Shown here piece after piece: positions 24,118 to 31,912 of a stretch of 31,913 nucleotides of DNA. The translations under genes and the position numbers were made by a program. The DNA comes from JAZQQB01 sp045628865 (GTDB lineage: Bacteria > Bacillota > Clostridia > Lachnospirales > Lachnospiraceae): contig JAZQQB010000016.1 in NCBI GenBank assembly GCA_045628865.1, positions 1 to 31,913 of the forward strand. Reading direction: 5' to 3'. The notes below the pieces were generated by a model. The model worked only from the letters and a program-made list of their open reading frames with translations. It ran no database searches and was not told where the DNA came from. Position 1 is the first letter of the stretch; each line of letters begins with the position of its first letter.

Positions 24118-25392
24118 TTATCTAATATATAACATGATATTTACCATGAAATATCTGCCACTTTCATCCATTTCCAATGTTCCGTCATACTTTTCTATGA
24201 TATTTCGCATATTCGCCAGACCAATACCATGATGTTCCTTATCTGCTTTGCTTGTTTGTGGAACTCCATTCTTCCAATTGATCTTTTTGTTATAGGTATT
24301 CTTTGCCATGATAAACAACTGATTTTTTCTGGTCATGAATGTAACCACTATTTCCTTTGCTTCCTCTGTTACCTCCCTGCAGGCTTCGATGGCATTATCT
24401 AACATATTTCCTAAAATAACAGAGATATCAAAATCGTCAATGGCTAGCTGATTCTCAATCTTTGTTTGGATATCCACGGAAATGCCTTCTTTTCGCATAA
24501 TGCTCATCTTGTAATTTAAAATAGCATCTATCATTCGATGTCCCGTATAGATAATAGAAATATTGGTTCCTGTCTCACGCTCCATTCTGTCTAAGTACTC
24601 ACCTAATTCCTGATAGCGTTCCTGTTCAATGTAGCTTTTTAATACCAGGAAATGGTTCTTAATATCATGCCCCATTTTTCGGATACGCTTCTGGGAATCC
24701 AATAAAATGTCAATCTCTCTATTGTAGCTTCGATTCTGTTCCTCTAATAAGGTGTAAAACTTTCTTCTCTCCTCCAGCTTCAAAAGCTGATCCACCAGAT
24801 ACAAACAACTAAAATCAATAAAAACAATGATCACTGCAAAAACAGTAGTATATCGCTCCGACACATTTCCTGGCAACATTGCAGTAATATACATCAATAC
24901 TGCCTGCATGATGATCACGTCTGCCCAAATATACCATGGAATCTCATGATTTTTTTTAAAACCTGAAGATTTCTTCAATATATAAGTAAAAAACAGGATG
25001 ATGATACACTCAAGTACATATTGTGCACGGTAATCACCCTCTGACATATTCTGGATACCCTTTGGGTTGATCTGCAGAATTGCCATGGAAAGTCCCTCTG
25101 CCGCCACCAATGCAAAATAAATAACAAAAACCATGAATACATTTCGTTTCACACTGGTTGAATAAAGAAAAGATATGGCAAATAAACATACTAAGTTGGT
25201 GATCATACTGATGATTGGATTACCTACTAGTAAATATCCTAGTGAAAGAATACAAAAATAGAGAAAAAAACAAATTATTTCTAAGGTATTTCTTTCCCGC
25301 GTCTTTGAATATTTTCGAAAGATTCTTGCTATACAATACAGACATAATGCATTATTGCATAAATAGACAATTTGATTCCCGTAATTACTCAT
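24118..25392 (-). CDS. agrC: AgrC-like receptor histidine kinase (GHKL/HPK10 type)
   Basis: The 424-residue protein has about six membrane segments in residues 1-195, then a coiled linker (LEERRKFYTLLEEQNRSYN) and a kinase core with H in MGHDIKNHFLVLKSYIEQ (near residue 245), N box NMLDNAIEAC, and the G box GIGLANMRNII. This is the AgrC/ComD layout: the membrane half is the peptide receptor. It follows agrA with a one-base overlap of stop and start (TAATG), so the start ATG 25392 is well set; a TTG 15 bases earlier is unlikely. Its probable ligand is the product of the agrD-like gene at 23338-23484. Confidence 0.92.
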   Translation of the reverse strand: MSNYGNQIVYLCNNALCLYCIARIFRKYSKTRERNTLEIICFFLYFCILSLGYLLVGNPIISMITNLVCLFAISFLYSTSVKRNVFMVFVIYFALVAAEGLSMAILQINPKGIQNMSEGDYRAQYVLECIIILFFTYILKKSSGFKKNHEIPWYIWADVIIMQAVLMYITAMLPGNVSERYTTVFAVIIVFIDFSCLYLVDQLLKLEERRKFYTLLEEQNRSYNREIDILLDSQKRIRKMGHDIKNHFLVLKSYIEQERYQELGEYLDRMERETGTNISIIYTGHRMIDAILNYKMSIMRKEGISVDIQTKIENQLAIDDFDISVILGNMLDNAIEACREVTEEAKEIVVTFMTRKNQLFIMAKNTYNKKINWKNGVPQTSKADKEHHGIGLANMRNIIEKYDGTLEMDESGRYFMVNIMLYIR

Positions 25393-26099
25393 TATGATGC
25401 CACCCAATCTTTTGCAATATTTCGAACTTCTTTTCTTTTTGCCTGGCTGATTTCTAATTCTTCGCCATTGTCCAGCACGATTTTATCAAAATAGAATTCT
25501 GATACGTGATCATAATTCACCAAAATTGATTTATGGCAGTAGAAAAACTTTTTATCCTTTAAGATTTCATAAATGTCCTTTAAAGAAGAATAAAATTCAT
25601 CTGATTTCTCCTCTGTCACCACTATTGATTTTTTCAGGTTGCTTTCAAAATATAAAATGTCTCCAACCTTTACTCGACACACCTGTCCTTTCTTTTGATA
25701 AGTAAATAGATCATTTTTTCTTCCCATTACTGCAAAAAGCTTATCCATCATCTTTTCTATTTTCTCGTAGGAAACAGGTTTTATCAAAAAATCAAATGGA
25801 TTGTTCTGAAACAACTCTAGCGCATAACCTACCTGTGTGGAAACATAAACAATTTGCAATTGATAATTCTGTACAACCGTTCGTATTCGCTCTCCTACTT
25901 CTACTCCGTTAAGCTCCGGCATTTCAATATCCAGAAAAAGCAATTCATAGTTTTTGGTTGCAATCATTTCTAATGCCTTTGTTCCACAATTCACCCTATC
26001 TATTTCAAAATTTTCTTTATGCTCTATCTCGTACTTCACCAGATTTTTTTCAATCTGTTCCACAAACAAAGCATCATCATCACATATTAATATTTTCAC
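25392..26099 (-). CDS. agrA: AgrA-like response regulator (LytTR DNA-binding domain)
   Basis: The 235-residue regulator has a receiver domain with D7-D9, phosphorylation site D57 (LLFLDIEMP) and a C-terminal LytTR domain (about 135-235; ILYFESNLKKSIVVTEE, FYCHKSILVNYDHVSEF). LytTR regulators bind pairs of short direct repeats upstream of target promoters. I start at GTG 26099 because the protein then begins VKILICDDD as family members do, and GGGGG lies about 10 bases before it; the gene then overlaps the end of agrB by 20 bases. Its expected target is the promoter at 24032-24064. Confidence 0.92.
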   Translation of the reverse strand: MKILICDDDALFVEQIEKNLVKYEIEHKENFEIDRVNCGTKALEMIATKNYELLFLDIEMPELNGVEVGERIRTVVQNYQLQIVYVSTQVGYALELFQNNPFDFLIKPVSYEKIEKMMDKLFAVMGRKNDLFTYQKKGQVCRVKVGDILYFESNLKKSIVVTEEKSDEFYSSLKDIYEILKDKKFFYCHKSILVNYDHVSEFYFDKIVLDNGEELEISQAKRKEVRNIAKDWVAS

Positions 26100-26646
26100 G
26101 ATTGATATTCCCCCTATTATCAATAATTCCCATAAATAATACAATGCTGACAAAAATGTAGCTATACGTAATCCCTGTTAAAAAAAAAGTGATTTTAAAA
26201 ATACTTGTAACCACATAGATACCAGTCACGATCAAAAATACTCTACTGCTCACTTTTTTACAATGACGTATGTCTTCCTCATCTAATGGTTTATTGGCAC
26301 ATGGAACGGGTGCTAATAAATAGACCTCCAATCCCATACAAACCACTATGATTATAGAAAAAATGAAAGCGACATGCACATATTTCATTAAAATCAAAAA
26401 TATAATCGTTGATACAACAGACATCACAGTACATCTTCCAGGCGTACTTGCATGAAATCCCCCCATATGCGTTCTCAAACAATAAGTTGCAATGAAAAAT
26501 ACTGCTGTCTCCCATCCGATTCCTAAAATGATACCTGCGATCATTAAAAGCAATGCACTTCCAAATGTGATTGAAGCCTGTATCAGCCCGTATCTTACAA
26601 CCTCCCTCTTCTCTTCTTCTGATTCAAACAAATCACTATACTTCAT
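26080..26646 (-). CDS. agrB: AgrB-like peptide-processing membrane protease
   Basis: The 188-residue protein has about five hydrophobic membrane segments and the AgrB catalytic pair H65 and C72 in RTHMGGFHASTPGRC (same 7-residue spacing as H77/C84 of Staphylococcus AgrB). AgrB cuts AgrD behind the future ring and forms the thiolactone. ATG 26646 follows AAGGGG; an in-frame start 60 bases upstream has no such site. No agrD lies next to it; the only AgrD-like gene in the window is 2.6 kb downstream, beyond agrA, agrC and the two precursor genes. Confidence 0.92.
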   Translation of the reverse strand: MKYSDLFESEEEKREVVRYGLIQASITFGSALLLMIAGIILGIGWETAVFFIATYCLRTHMGGFHASTPGRCTVMSVVSTIIFLILMKYVHVAFIFSIIIVVCMGLEVYLLAPVPCANKPLDEEDIRHCKKVSSRVFLIVTGIYVVTSIFKITFFLTGITYSYIFVSIVLFMGIIDNRGNINRENINM

Positions 26647-26732
26647 CCTTTTCCCCTTACGTTTGTACGATATTTTGATATAAGTATTTTCTGAAAGAAA
26701 ACACACCCAACTCCAAACAATTCGATAATTTA

Positions 26733-26761
26733 AATATAGTATAAAATAGTAGCAATATCAA
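26733..26761 (-). promoter_or_regulatory. Promoter of agrB-agrA-agrC
   Basis: Minus strand TTGATA (26761-26756), 17 bases, TATATT (26738-26733). It lies about 90 bases before the agrB start. Upstream, two short direct repeats (AACGA on the minus strand, 22 bases apart, within about 26785-26815) stand where an activator could bind. Confidence 0.55.
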
Positions 26762-26919
26762 TCATTTCGAGCTATTTTTCACTATAAATCGTTATTTTTT
26801 TTATCATTTTTCGTTTTCTATATAATTATAAAAATGTCATCTGAAATAAAGGTTTTTCGGATACCTTTTACAATTATCTTATAGTTATATATGATTTCCG
26901 AAATAGCGTATATATAATA

Positions 26920-26947
26920 TTGACAAAATAATCGTCCATTATATACT
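26920..26947 (+). promoter_or_regulatory. Sigma-A promoter of the glycosidase gene
   Basis: TTGACA (26920-26925), 16-base spacer, TATACT (26942-26947), close to consensus in both boxes. The leader before the start codon is about 130 bases long, long enough to hold control elements, although none was recognised. Confidence 0.75.
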
Positions 26948-27085
26948 ATGTTTATTGTGAAATTGTATAATGTGCATTTACTTATGCCGGGAGATTGTAA
27001 ATGATACTATCACAATGCTCACAAATCAAATGTATTTTTTCATAAAATACACAAACCATTCGGTAGAATAAGGAGGAAAAAAGTA

Positions 27086-29737
27086 TTGAAACTGAAAAAA
27101 AGAATTCTCTCTGCAGTTCTTGCTGCAACGCTTGCAATAGGCGTATTTGCAGGAAAAGAAATGCACGTTTCAGCAGCCACAAAGTTCACTATTGACTGCA
27201 ACAACGTTTTAAGAGGGGCAACACACTGCGCCAATGGATCCCTTTATGGATTCATTGAAAACACACCTGGGGATTTAAACAGCCTTGTGGCTCCATTGAA
27301 TCCATTTGTATTTAGAAATCCTGCAAGAGGCTCCTACGGAAACCAGCATCCATATGGTGATGCCATTAAGGTTGCTCAGAGACTGAAAAACATTCCTAGC
27401 GCAAAGGTATCTATCGACCTGGCAGATATGTTGCCTTATTGGCCATATAAGTGGCCAGGTATGAACAGCTGGTTAGCACAGGTTAAATCATTTGCGGAAG
27501 ATAAGATGAAATCTGGCTGCACCAACTGGTATGGATATGAAATCTGGAACGAACCAGATGGAACTTTTAAAAACAATGGTGTTTCTTTCGAAGAAATGTG
27601 GAAACAGACTTACCATTTATTAAAAGCTGTTGATCCTAATGAAAAGATCATCGGACCTTGCGATAGCTGGTATAACCATAATCGTATGAAATCATTTTTA
27701 CAGTATTGTAAAGCTAATAACTGTATCCCTGATATCATGAGCTGGCATGAACTTTCCGGTTTAGATAATGTATCGTACCACATCAGACAGTACAGAGCCT
27801 TGGAAAAGGAATTAGGTATTCCTGAATTACCGATCTCTATCAACGAATACTGTGATCCAAAACATGAATTTGAAGGACAACCTGGTTCAAGTGCTCGTTT
27901 CATTGGTAAATTTGAACGTTACAAAATTGATAGTGCTACTATTTCATGGTGGTTTACAGATGCACCAGGACGTTTAGGAAGTCTTCTTGCAACCAACACT
28001 CAGAAGGGTGCCGGTTGGTACTTCTACAAATGGTATGGTGATATGACTGGTAACATGGTAAATGTTATTCCACCTAATGATGACAGTGCTCTTGCTGATG
28101 GCGCTGCTTGTGTAGATACCAACCAGAAGTACATCAGCTTTATCTTTGGAGGTCCTAATGATGGCACCATTAATGCAACCTTTGTTAATTTACCATCCTT
28201 CATTTCTTCAAAAGCTACTGTTAAGATTGAGAAGATCGACTGGAAAGGTAAGGACGTTGTATCCTATGGTCCAACAACAATCTCTGAAAAGGTTTATGAT
28301 GTAAGAAACAGAGAATTATCTATTTCTGTACCAAACTGTAATGCTACTTCCGGTTACCGTATTTACATCACAGATGGTAATGGTGCCCCTGCTCCAGCTA
28401 ACCCAGGTACTAATCAACCTACTAACCCAGCAGCAACTATCGCTGATGGTTGGTATTACATCAAAAACACTGGTTCTTCTAAATATTTAACAGTAACTGG
28501 AAACACAGGAAAGGCAAATCAGAACATTGAAATCAGCACATTAAGAAATTTAGATGGTCAGAAATGGAAGGTAACCAATACCGCTGACGGTTACATTACC
28601 TTAGAAAGTGCACTGGGCAGCTTTATGATGGATGTGTCTGGTGCCAAAAATGAAAACAATGTAAATATCGCTCTTTACAATGCTTACTCTGGCGATGCAC
28701 AGAAATTCAAAGCTCTTTCATTAAATGGCAATGGAACTGTAGCCCTTACAACCAAGGTAAGTAATGGAACAAAAGCAATTGATGTTTATGAAAATGGAAA
28801 AACTGATGGTTCCAATGTTATCCAGTGGGATTACAATGGTCAAACCAATCAGTCATGGGTTTTTGAAGCAGTAAAAACAGAAACTCAACCTACACAGCCT
28901 CAGACTCCTGCTGCAAATGGTACAGTTTCTGACGGATGGTATTACATTAAAGGCGTAGATTCTGATAAATATTTATCTGTAACAGCTAACACTGGAAACA
29001 ATGCACAGAACGTTGACATTCAAACCAAAACTGGTGCAGATGGACAGCTTTGGAAAGTAACAAACACATCCAACGGCTACTTCACATTAACAAGCAAATT
29101 AGGTGATTTCAATCTTGATATCGCTAATGGTTCCGCTGAAAACAATGCAAACGTTCAGATTTATGCAACTCATGGAGGAGATGCACAGCAGTTTATCGTA
29201 AAAACTACATCACAGAACAACGCTTTTGCCATTGCTACAAAAGCTTCTGGCGGCACAAAGGTTCTTGATGTAGCTGGTAAAAAGAAAACAGATGGCACTA
29301 ATGTATGCCAGTATGTAAACAACAATCAGGCTAACCAGATGTGGATTTTTGAACCTGCTACTGTTTCTGAACAAACTCAGCCTGTAAATCCACAGCCAAC
29401 TCAGCCTACACAGCCAAATAATCCGCAGCCTACACCGGCTCCTGAAGCAACAGGTCTTGCTGCAAGCTATGCTATCAACAGCTGGGGATCTGGTTATCAG
29501 GTAAGCTTTAAGATTGAAAACAAAACTGGAGCCACCGTTAACACTTGGACTCTTACAATTCCAAAGAGCGAGATTAACATCGACTCTAGCTGGAATATTA
29601 ATGTAAAGGAAAGTGGCAGCGACTATATTATCACTCCTGTTGAATGGAATTCTAACATTCCTAACGGAAGCAGTGTAGAATTTGGTATCCAGGGTGTTGG
29701 TTCTATTGGAAATACTCTTTCTGTTACAATAAAATAA
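27086..29737 (+). CDS. Secreted multidomain glycoside hydrolase (GH-A clan, GH39-like) with two ricin-type domains and a CBM2-like domain
   Basis: The 883-residue protein starts with a signal peptide (about 1-30, KKR...LAATLAIGVFA...VSA). A catalytic TIM-barrel follows (about 31-430) with acid/base E156 in EIWNEP and nucleophile candidate E254 in SINEY, the GH clan A arrangement; I lean to GH39-like (beta-xylosidase type), not sure. Two ricin-type beta-trefoil domains (about 452-597 and 615-757; each with WYYIK...KYL and W-K-V-T) are separated by Thr/Pro/Gln linkers, and a CBM2-like domain (about 790-883) closes the protein. It should act on plant polysaccharide outside the cell. The start is a TTG behind AGGAGG. 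No evident link with the RiPP locus. Confidence 0.88.
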   Translation: MKLKKRILSAVLAATLAIGVFAGKEMHVSAATKFTIDCNNVLRGATHCANGSLYGFIENTPGDLNSLVAPLNPFVFRNPARGSYGNQHPYGDAIKVAQRLKNIPSAKVSIDLADMLPYWPYKWPGMNSWLAQVKSFAEDKMKSGCTNWYGYEIWNEPDGTFKNNGVSFEEMWKQTYHLLKAVDPNEKIIGPCDSWYNHNRMKSFLQYCKANNCIPDIMSWHELSGLDNVSYHIRQYRALEKELGIPELPISINEYCDPKHEFEGQPGSSARFIGKFERYKIDSATISWWFTDAPGRLGSLLATNTQKGAGWYFYKWYGDMTGNMVNVIPPNDDSALADGAACVDTNQKYISFIFGGPNDGTINATFVNLPSFISSKATVKIEKIDWKGKDVVSYGPTTISEKVYDVRNRELSISVPNCNATSGYRIYITDGNGAPAPANPGTNQPTNPAATIADGWYYIKNTGSSKYLTVTGNTGKANQNIEISTLRNLDGQKWKVTNTADGYITLESALGSFMMDVSGAKNENNVNIALYNAYSGDAQKFKALSLNGNGTVALTTKVSNGTKAIDVYENGKTDGSNVIQWDYNGQTNQSWVFEAVKTETQPTQPQTPAANGTVSDGWYYIKGVDSDKYLSVTANTGNNAQNVDIQTKTGADGQLWKVTNTSNGYFTLTSKLGDFNLDIANGSAENNANVQIYATHGGDAQQFIVKTTSQNNAFAIATKASGGTKVLDVAGKKKTDGTNVCQYVNNNQANQMWIFEPATVSEQTQPVNPQPTQPTQPNNPQPTPAPEATGLAASYAINSWGSGYQVSFKIENKTGATVNTWTLTIPKSEINIDSSWNINVKESGSDYIITPVEWNSNIPNGSSVEFGIQGVGSIGNTLSVTIK

Positions 29738-29769
29738 CTGTTGTGTATTTTATAAACACATAAATACGA

Positions 29770-29811
29770 GAATCCTGTAATCACTAAATGGTGACTGCAG
29801 GATTCTTTTTT
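29770..29811 (+). terminator. Terminator of the glycosidase gene
   Basis: GAATCCTG (29770-29777) pairs with CAGGATTC (29798-29805), with inner TCAC/GTGA pairing, then TTTTTT. It begins 32 bases after the stop codon and could also end transcription of the converging Crp/Fnr gene. Confidence 0.85.
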
Positions 29812-29831
29812 AGTGATAGTTTTATCAAAAG

Positions 29832-30488
29832 CTAATCTATCAGAATGTGAAATTCATTTTTGTGAAATCTAAGCAAACCATCATCTCGCATTTTTCCCAG
29901 TTCCTTTGATAAGGCTGTTCGCTCAACCCCTAAATAATCTGCAAGTTGCTGGCGATCCAAAGCAATTTTTATTTTTCGTGACCCTTGAATGGAAATCTGC
30001 TCTGAAAAATAGGAAAGCAATCTAGCTCGTATGGTCTTTGGTGCCGCATGAAAAATACGCATGGATAAATTCAGGTTTTTCCTTGAGCTGATACGTAACA
30101 AATTCTGAATCAACTTTCCTTTGTGTCCACCAAAATCTCCTTCTGAAAACAATCCCGGCACATTTACAAAAAGAATCTCTGTTTCTTCTCTGGCTATCAC
30201 ATCTACTAACATAGGCTGATTGGGAATGCATGCATAGGATTCTGCGAAAATATCCCCCTTTTCTGATATACCAAGAATACTTTTATTCCCCAGCACATCG
30301 ATATTTTCAATCTGAACAGATCCTGACAATACCACACAAGCGTCTGTTACAATTTCCCCTACATGAAATATGCCCTCGCCCTTTTTGTAGCTTCTTACGC
30401 TGTGTCTAATGCTGCCAAGTATTTCATCAATTTCTTTTTCTGTACATCCTTTAAATAATGGTGTATTTGATAAAAAATAATAATCCAT
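29832..30488 (-). CDS. Crp/Fnr-family transcription regulator
   Basis: The 218-residue protein has an N-terminal cyclic-nucleotide-binding-like beta barrel (about 10-125, GEGIFHVGEIVTDACVVLSGSV) and a C-terminal Crp-type helix-turn-helix (about 165-210, LDRQQLADYLGVERTALSKEL). It has no Fnr-like cysteine cluster (C15, C50 and C87 only are isolated), so a plain oxygen-sensing iron-sulfur role is doubtful; the ligand is unknown. The ATG 30488 is preceded by AAAAGGAAT; the longer frame starting at 30716 adds an implausible hydrophobic extension. A palindrome lies 13 bases upstream, at 30501-30516, a candidate for autoregulation. Confidence 0.88.
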   Translation of the reverse strand: MDYYFLSNTPLFKGCTEKEIDEILGSIRHSVRSYKKGEGIFHVGEIVTDACVVLSGSVQIENIDVLGNKSILGISEKGDIFAESYACIPNQPMLVDVIAREETEILFVNVPGLFSEGDFGGHKGKLIQNLLRISSRKNLNLSMRIFHAAPKTIRARLLSYFSEQISIQGSRKIKIALDRQQLADYLGVERTALSKELGKMRDDGLLRFHKNEFHILID

Positions 30489-30500
30489 TTTATTCCTTTT

Positions 30501-30516
30501 TGTGGTTATAACCACA
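30501..30516. promoter_or_regulatory. Perfect 16-bp palindrome, probable Crp/Fnr-type operator
   Basis: TGTGGTTATAACCACA is identical on both strands, with TGTGG...CCACA half-sites close in style to Crp/Fnr boxes. It stands in the 156-base gap between the regulator gene and the diverging ferredoxin gene, downstream of the regulator's own promoter (30531-30559), where it would act as a repressor site on the regulator. Confidence 0.7.
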
Positions 30517-30530
30517 TACTTTTTTCTTTT

Positions 30531-30559
30531 ATCATAGTATTCTATACTAAACCAGTCAA
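30531..30559 (-). promoter_or_regulatory. Sigma-A promoter of the Crp/Fnr-type gene
   Basis: Minus strand TTGACT (30559-30554), 17 bases, TATGAT (30536-30531). Expected start near 30524, so the palindrome covers about +8 to +23. Confidence 0.7.
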
Positions 30560-30644
30560 GAAGAAAGAAGCATCTACTTGCACGCTTCTTCATAAATGAA
30601 ACGCTTCTATTGTTCCTTAGAAGCACCAATACAGGAGGTTTTTT

Positions 30645-31355
30645 ATGGTACGTCAGATTATTCATATTGATGAAGAAAAATGTAACGGTTGTGGTCTTTG
30701 CGCAAAAGCATGCCACGAAAGCGCAATTGCTATTATTGATGGAAAAGCAAAATTGATCAGAGATGACTATTGTGATGGAATGGGTGATTGTTTACCTGGC
30801 TGTCCAACAAACGCTATCTCTTTTGAAACCAGAGAAGCGGCTGCTTATGACGAGGCAGCTGTGGAAGCCAATAAGAAAAAAAATGCTGCCTCACAGGTTC
30901 CTCATGGTTGTCCGGGTTCTGCTATGAGACAATTAAACAGACAAGCTGATTTAACACCTGCCACGGATGAAGCTACACCTGCCAATGTTTCATCCCAGCT
31001 TGGAAATTGGCCAGTCCAGATTAAACTAGCACCTATTCAGGCACCTTATTTTCAGGGTGCAAAGCTCCTTATCGCAGCTGATTGCACCGCATATGCCTAC
31101 GCTAATTTTCATAAAGATTTTATCAAAGACAAAACAACCCTGATTGGTTGTCCAAAGCTTGATGCCATTGATTATAGTGAAAAGCTTACTGAAATCATCA
31201 GAAACAATGATATTAAAAGTGTTACCATTGTACGGATGGAGGTACCATGCTGTGGTGGACTGGAAATGGCAGCTAAAAAAGCAATCCTAGATAGCGGCAA
31301 GTTCCTGCCATGGCAGGTTGTTACCATTTCTATTGATGGGAAGATTCTTGATTAA
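30645..31355 (+). CDS. 4Fe-4S ferredoxin-type protein
   Basis: The 236-residue protein starts with a ferredoxin domain: C13-x2-C16-x2-C19-x3-C23 (CNGCGLCAKAC) for one cluster, and a second site at CDGMGDCLPGCP with Cys 43, 49 and 53, where one of the four usual Cys is replaced; this variant is common in clostridial members. The remaining 150 residues have a beta/alpha pattern ending EVPCCGGLE (about 202-210), another possible metal or redox site. The protein is cytoplasmic and likely moves electrons; its partner is unknown. AGGAGG precedes the ATG. Diverges from the Crp/Fnr gene; such pairs are frequent in anaerobic clostridia and suggest control by that regulator. Confidence 0.88.
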   Translation: MVRQIIHIDEEKCNGCGLCAKACHESAIAIIDGKAKLIRDDYCDGMGDCLPGCPTNAISFETREAAAYDEAAVEANKKKNAASQVPHGCPGSAMRQLNRQADLTPATDEATPANVSSQLGNWPVQIKLAPIQAPYFQGAKLLIAADCTAYAYANFHKDFIKDKTTLIGCPKLDAIDYSEKLTEIIRNNDIKSVTIVRMEVPCCGGLEMAAKKAILDSGKFLPWQVVTISIDGKILD

Positions 31356-31402
31356 GGCTTATCCTAAAGCTGAAACCTTATCTAAATAATCAGCAAAACA
31401 GA

Positions 31403-31428
31403 GGCGTGGAGCAAAATCCACGCCTTTA
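31403..31428 (+). terminator. Terminator of the ferredoxin gene
   Basis: GGCGTGGA (31403-31410) pairs perfectly with TCCACGCC (31417-31424) over GCAAAA, then TTTATAATTT. Forty-seven bases after the stop codon. Confidence 0.8.
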
Positions 31429-31432
31429 TAAT

Positions 31433-31735
31433 TTACGCGTTAATACAGTTTTTAGCGCCCCTGTTACCATAAATGAAAGATACTACTAAATCAGCATATT
31501 TCTGACCTATTCCGATCACATCTTAGAAATGATATTCATCCCTAACATTTAATAGTTGACTCCATCTTGCAGAAATCATCTTGGCATAAAATATGCTTGG
31601 TAAACCATAACAACCAAGTGCATAAGCATCATTCAACTCCACCAGCAAAGTCTTTGCCTCGTAAGACTCATTCATCTTCGCTTGAACGATATTATTCCGA
31701 TAATACTGTCCATCGAGATCGTAAATTGCACCCAT
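31433..31735 (-). pseudogene. Orphan ORF of unknown function interrupted by an in-frame stop
   Basis: On the minus strand an ATG at 31735 opens a 70-residue frame (MGAIYDLDGQYYRNN..., ending RDEYHF) closed by TAA at 31525-31523. In the same frame the sequence goes on for 29 more plausible residues (DVIGIGQKYADLVVSFIYG...) to a second TAA at 31435-31433. I do not recognise either part. There is no ribosome-binding site before the ATG. A decayed gene of about 100 codons is one reading; a chance ORF is another. The region also has ACGCGTTA at 31435-31442 and again at 31764-31771. Confidence 0.35.
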
Positions 31736-31819
31736 AACTTTAGTGCGTTAATGTGTGTAATAGACGCGTTAGATTACAATTTCCAAAGCTATCCACTTGA
31801 GAGAATAAACTGAAATTTC

Positions 31820-31912
31820 TTATTCTCCAACTGCTTCCCATCGAAAGATTACCGATACATGAGTAATCTCATTGTCAGGATCAGAATATTCCTTCTCAAA
31901 ATGCATTCCAAT
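31820..31912 (-). CDS. 3' end of an unidentified gene
   Basis: The minus strand is open from the right edge of the window to TAA at 31822-31820, giving 30 residues (IGMHFEKEYSDPDNEITHVS, then VIFRWEAVGE). The composition is protein-like, but the fragment is too short to identify or to rule out chance. Confidence 0.4.
   Translation of the reverse strand: MGMHFEKEYSDPDNEITHVSVIFRWEAVGE

Larger units (their letters stand above)
26707..27085. other. Divergent intergenic region between agrB and the glycosidase gene
   Basis: The 379-base gap is very A/T-rich. It holds the agrBAC promoter on the minus strand, the glycosidase promoter on the plus strand, and an imperfect hairpin (ATCTGAAA / TTTCGGAT, about 26839-26862). 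I see no further gene in it. Confidence 0.6.

Noticed and set aside
26839..26862. Riboswitch-like hairpin upstream of the glycosidase
   Set aside because: The short imperfect stem lies upstream of the promoter, so it would not be in that transcript.
30489..30716. N-terminal extension of the Crp/Fnr-type protein
   Set aside because: The extra 76 residues are not family-like, overlap the promoter and palindrome, and ATG 30488 has a ribosome-binding site.
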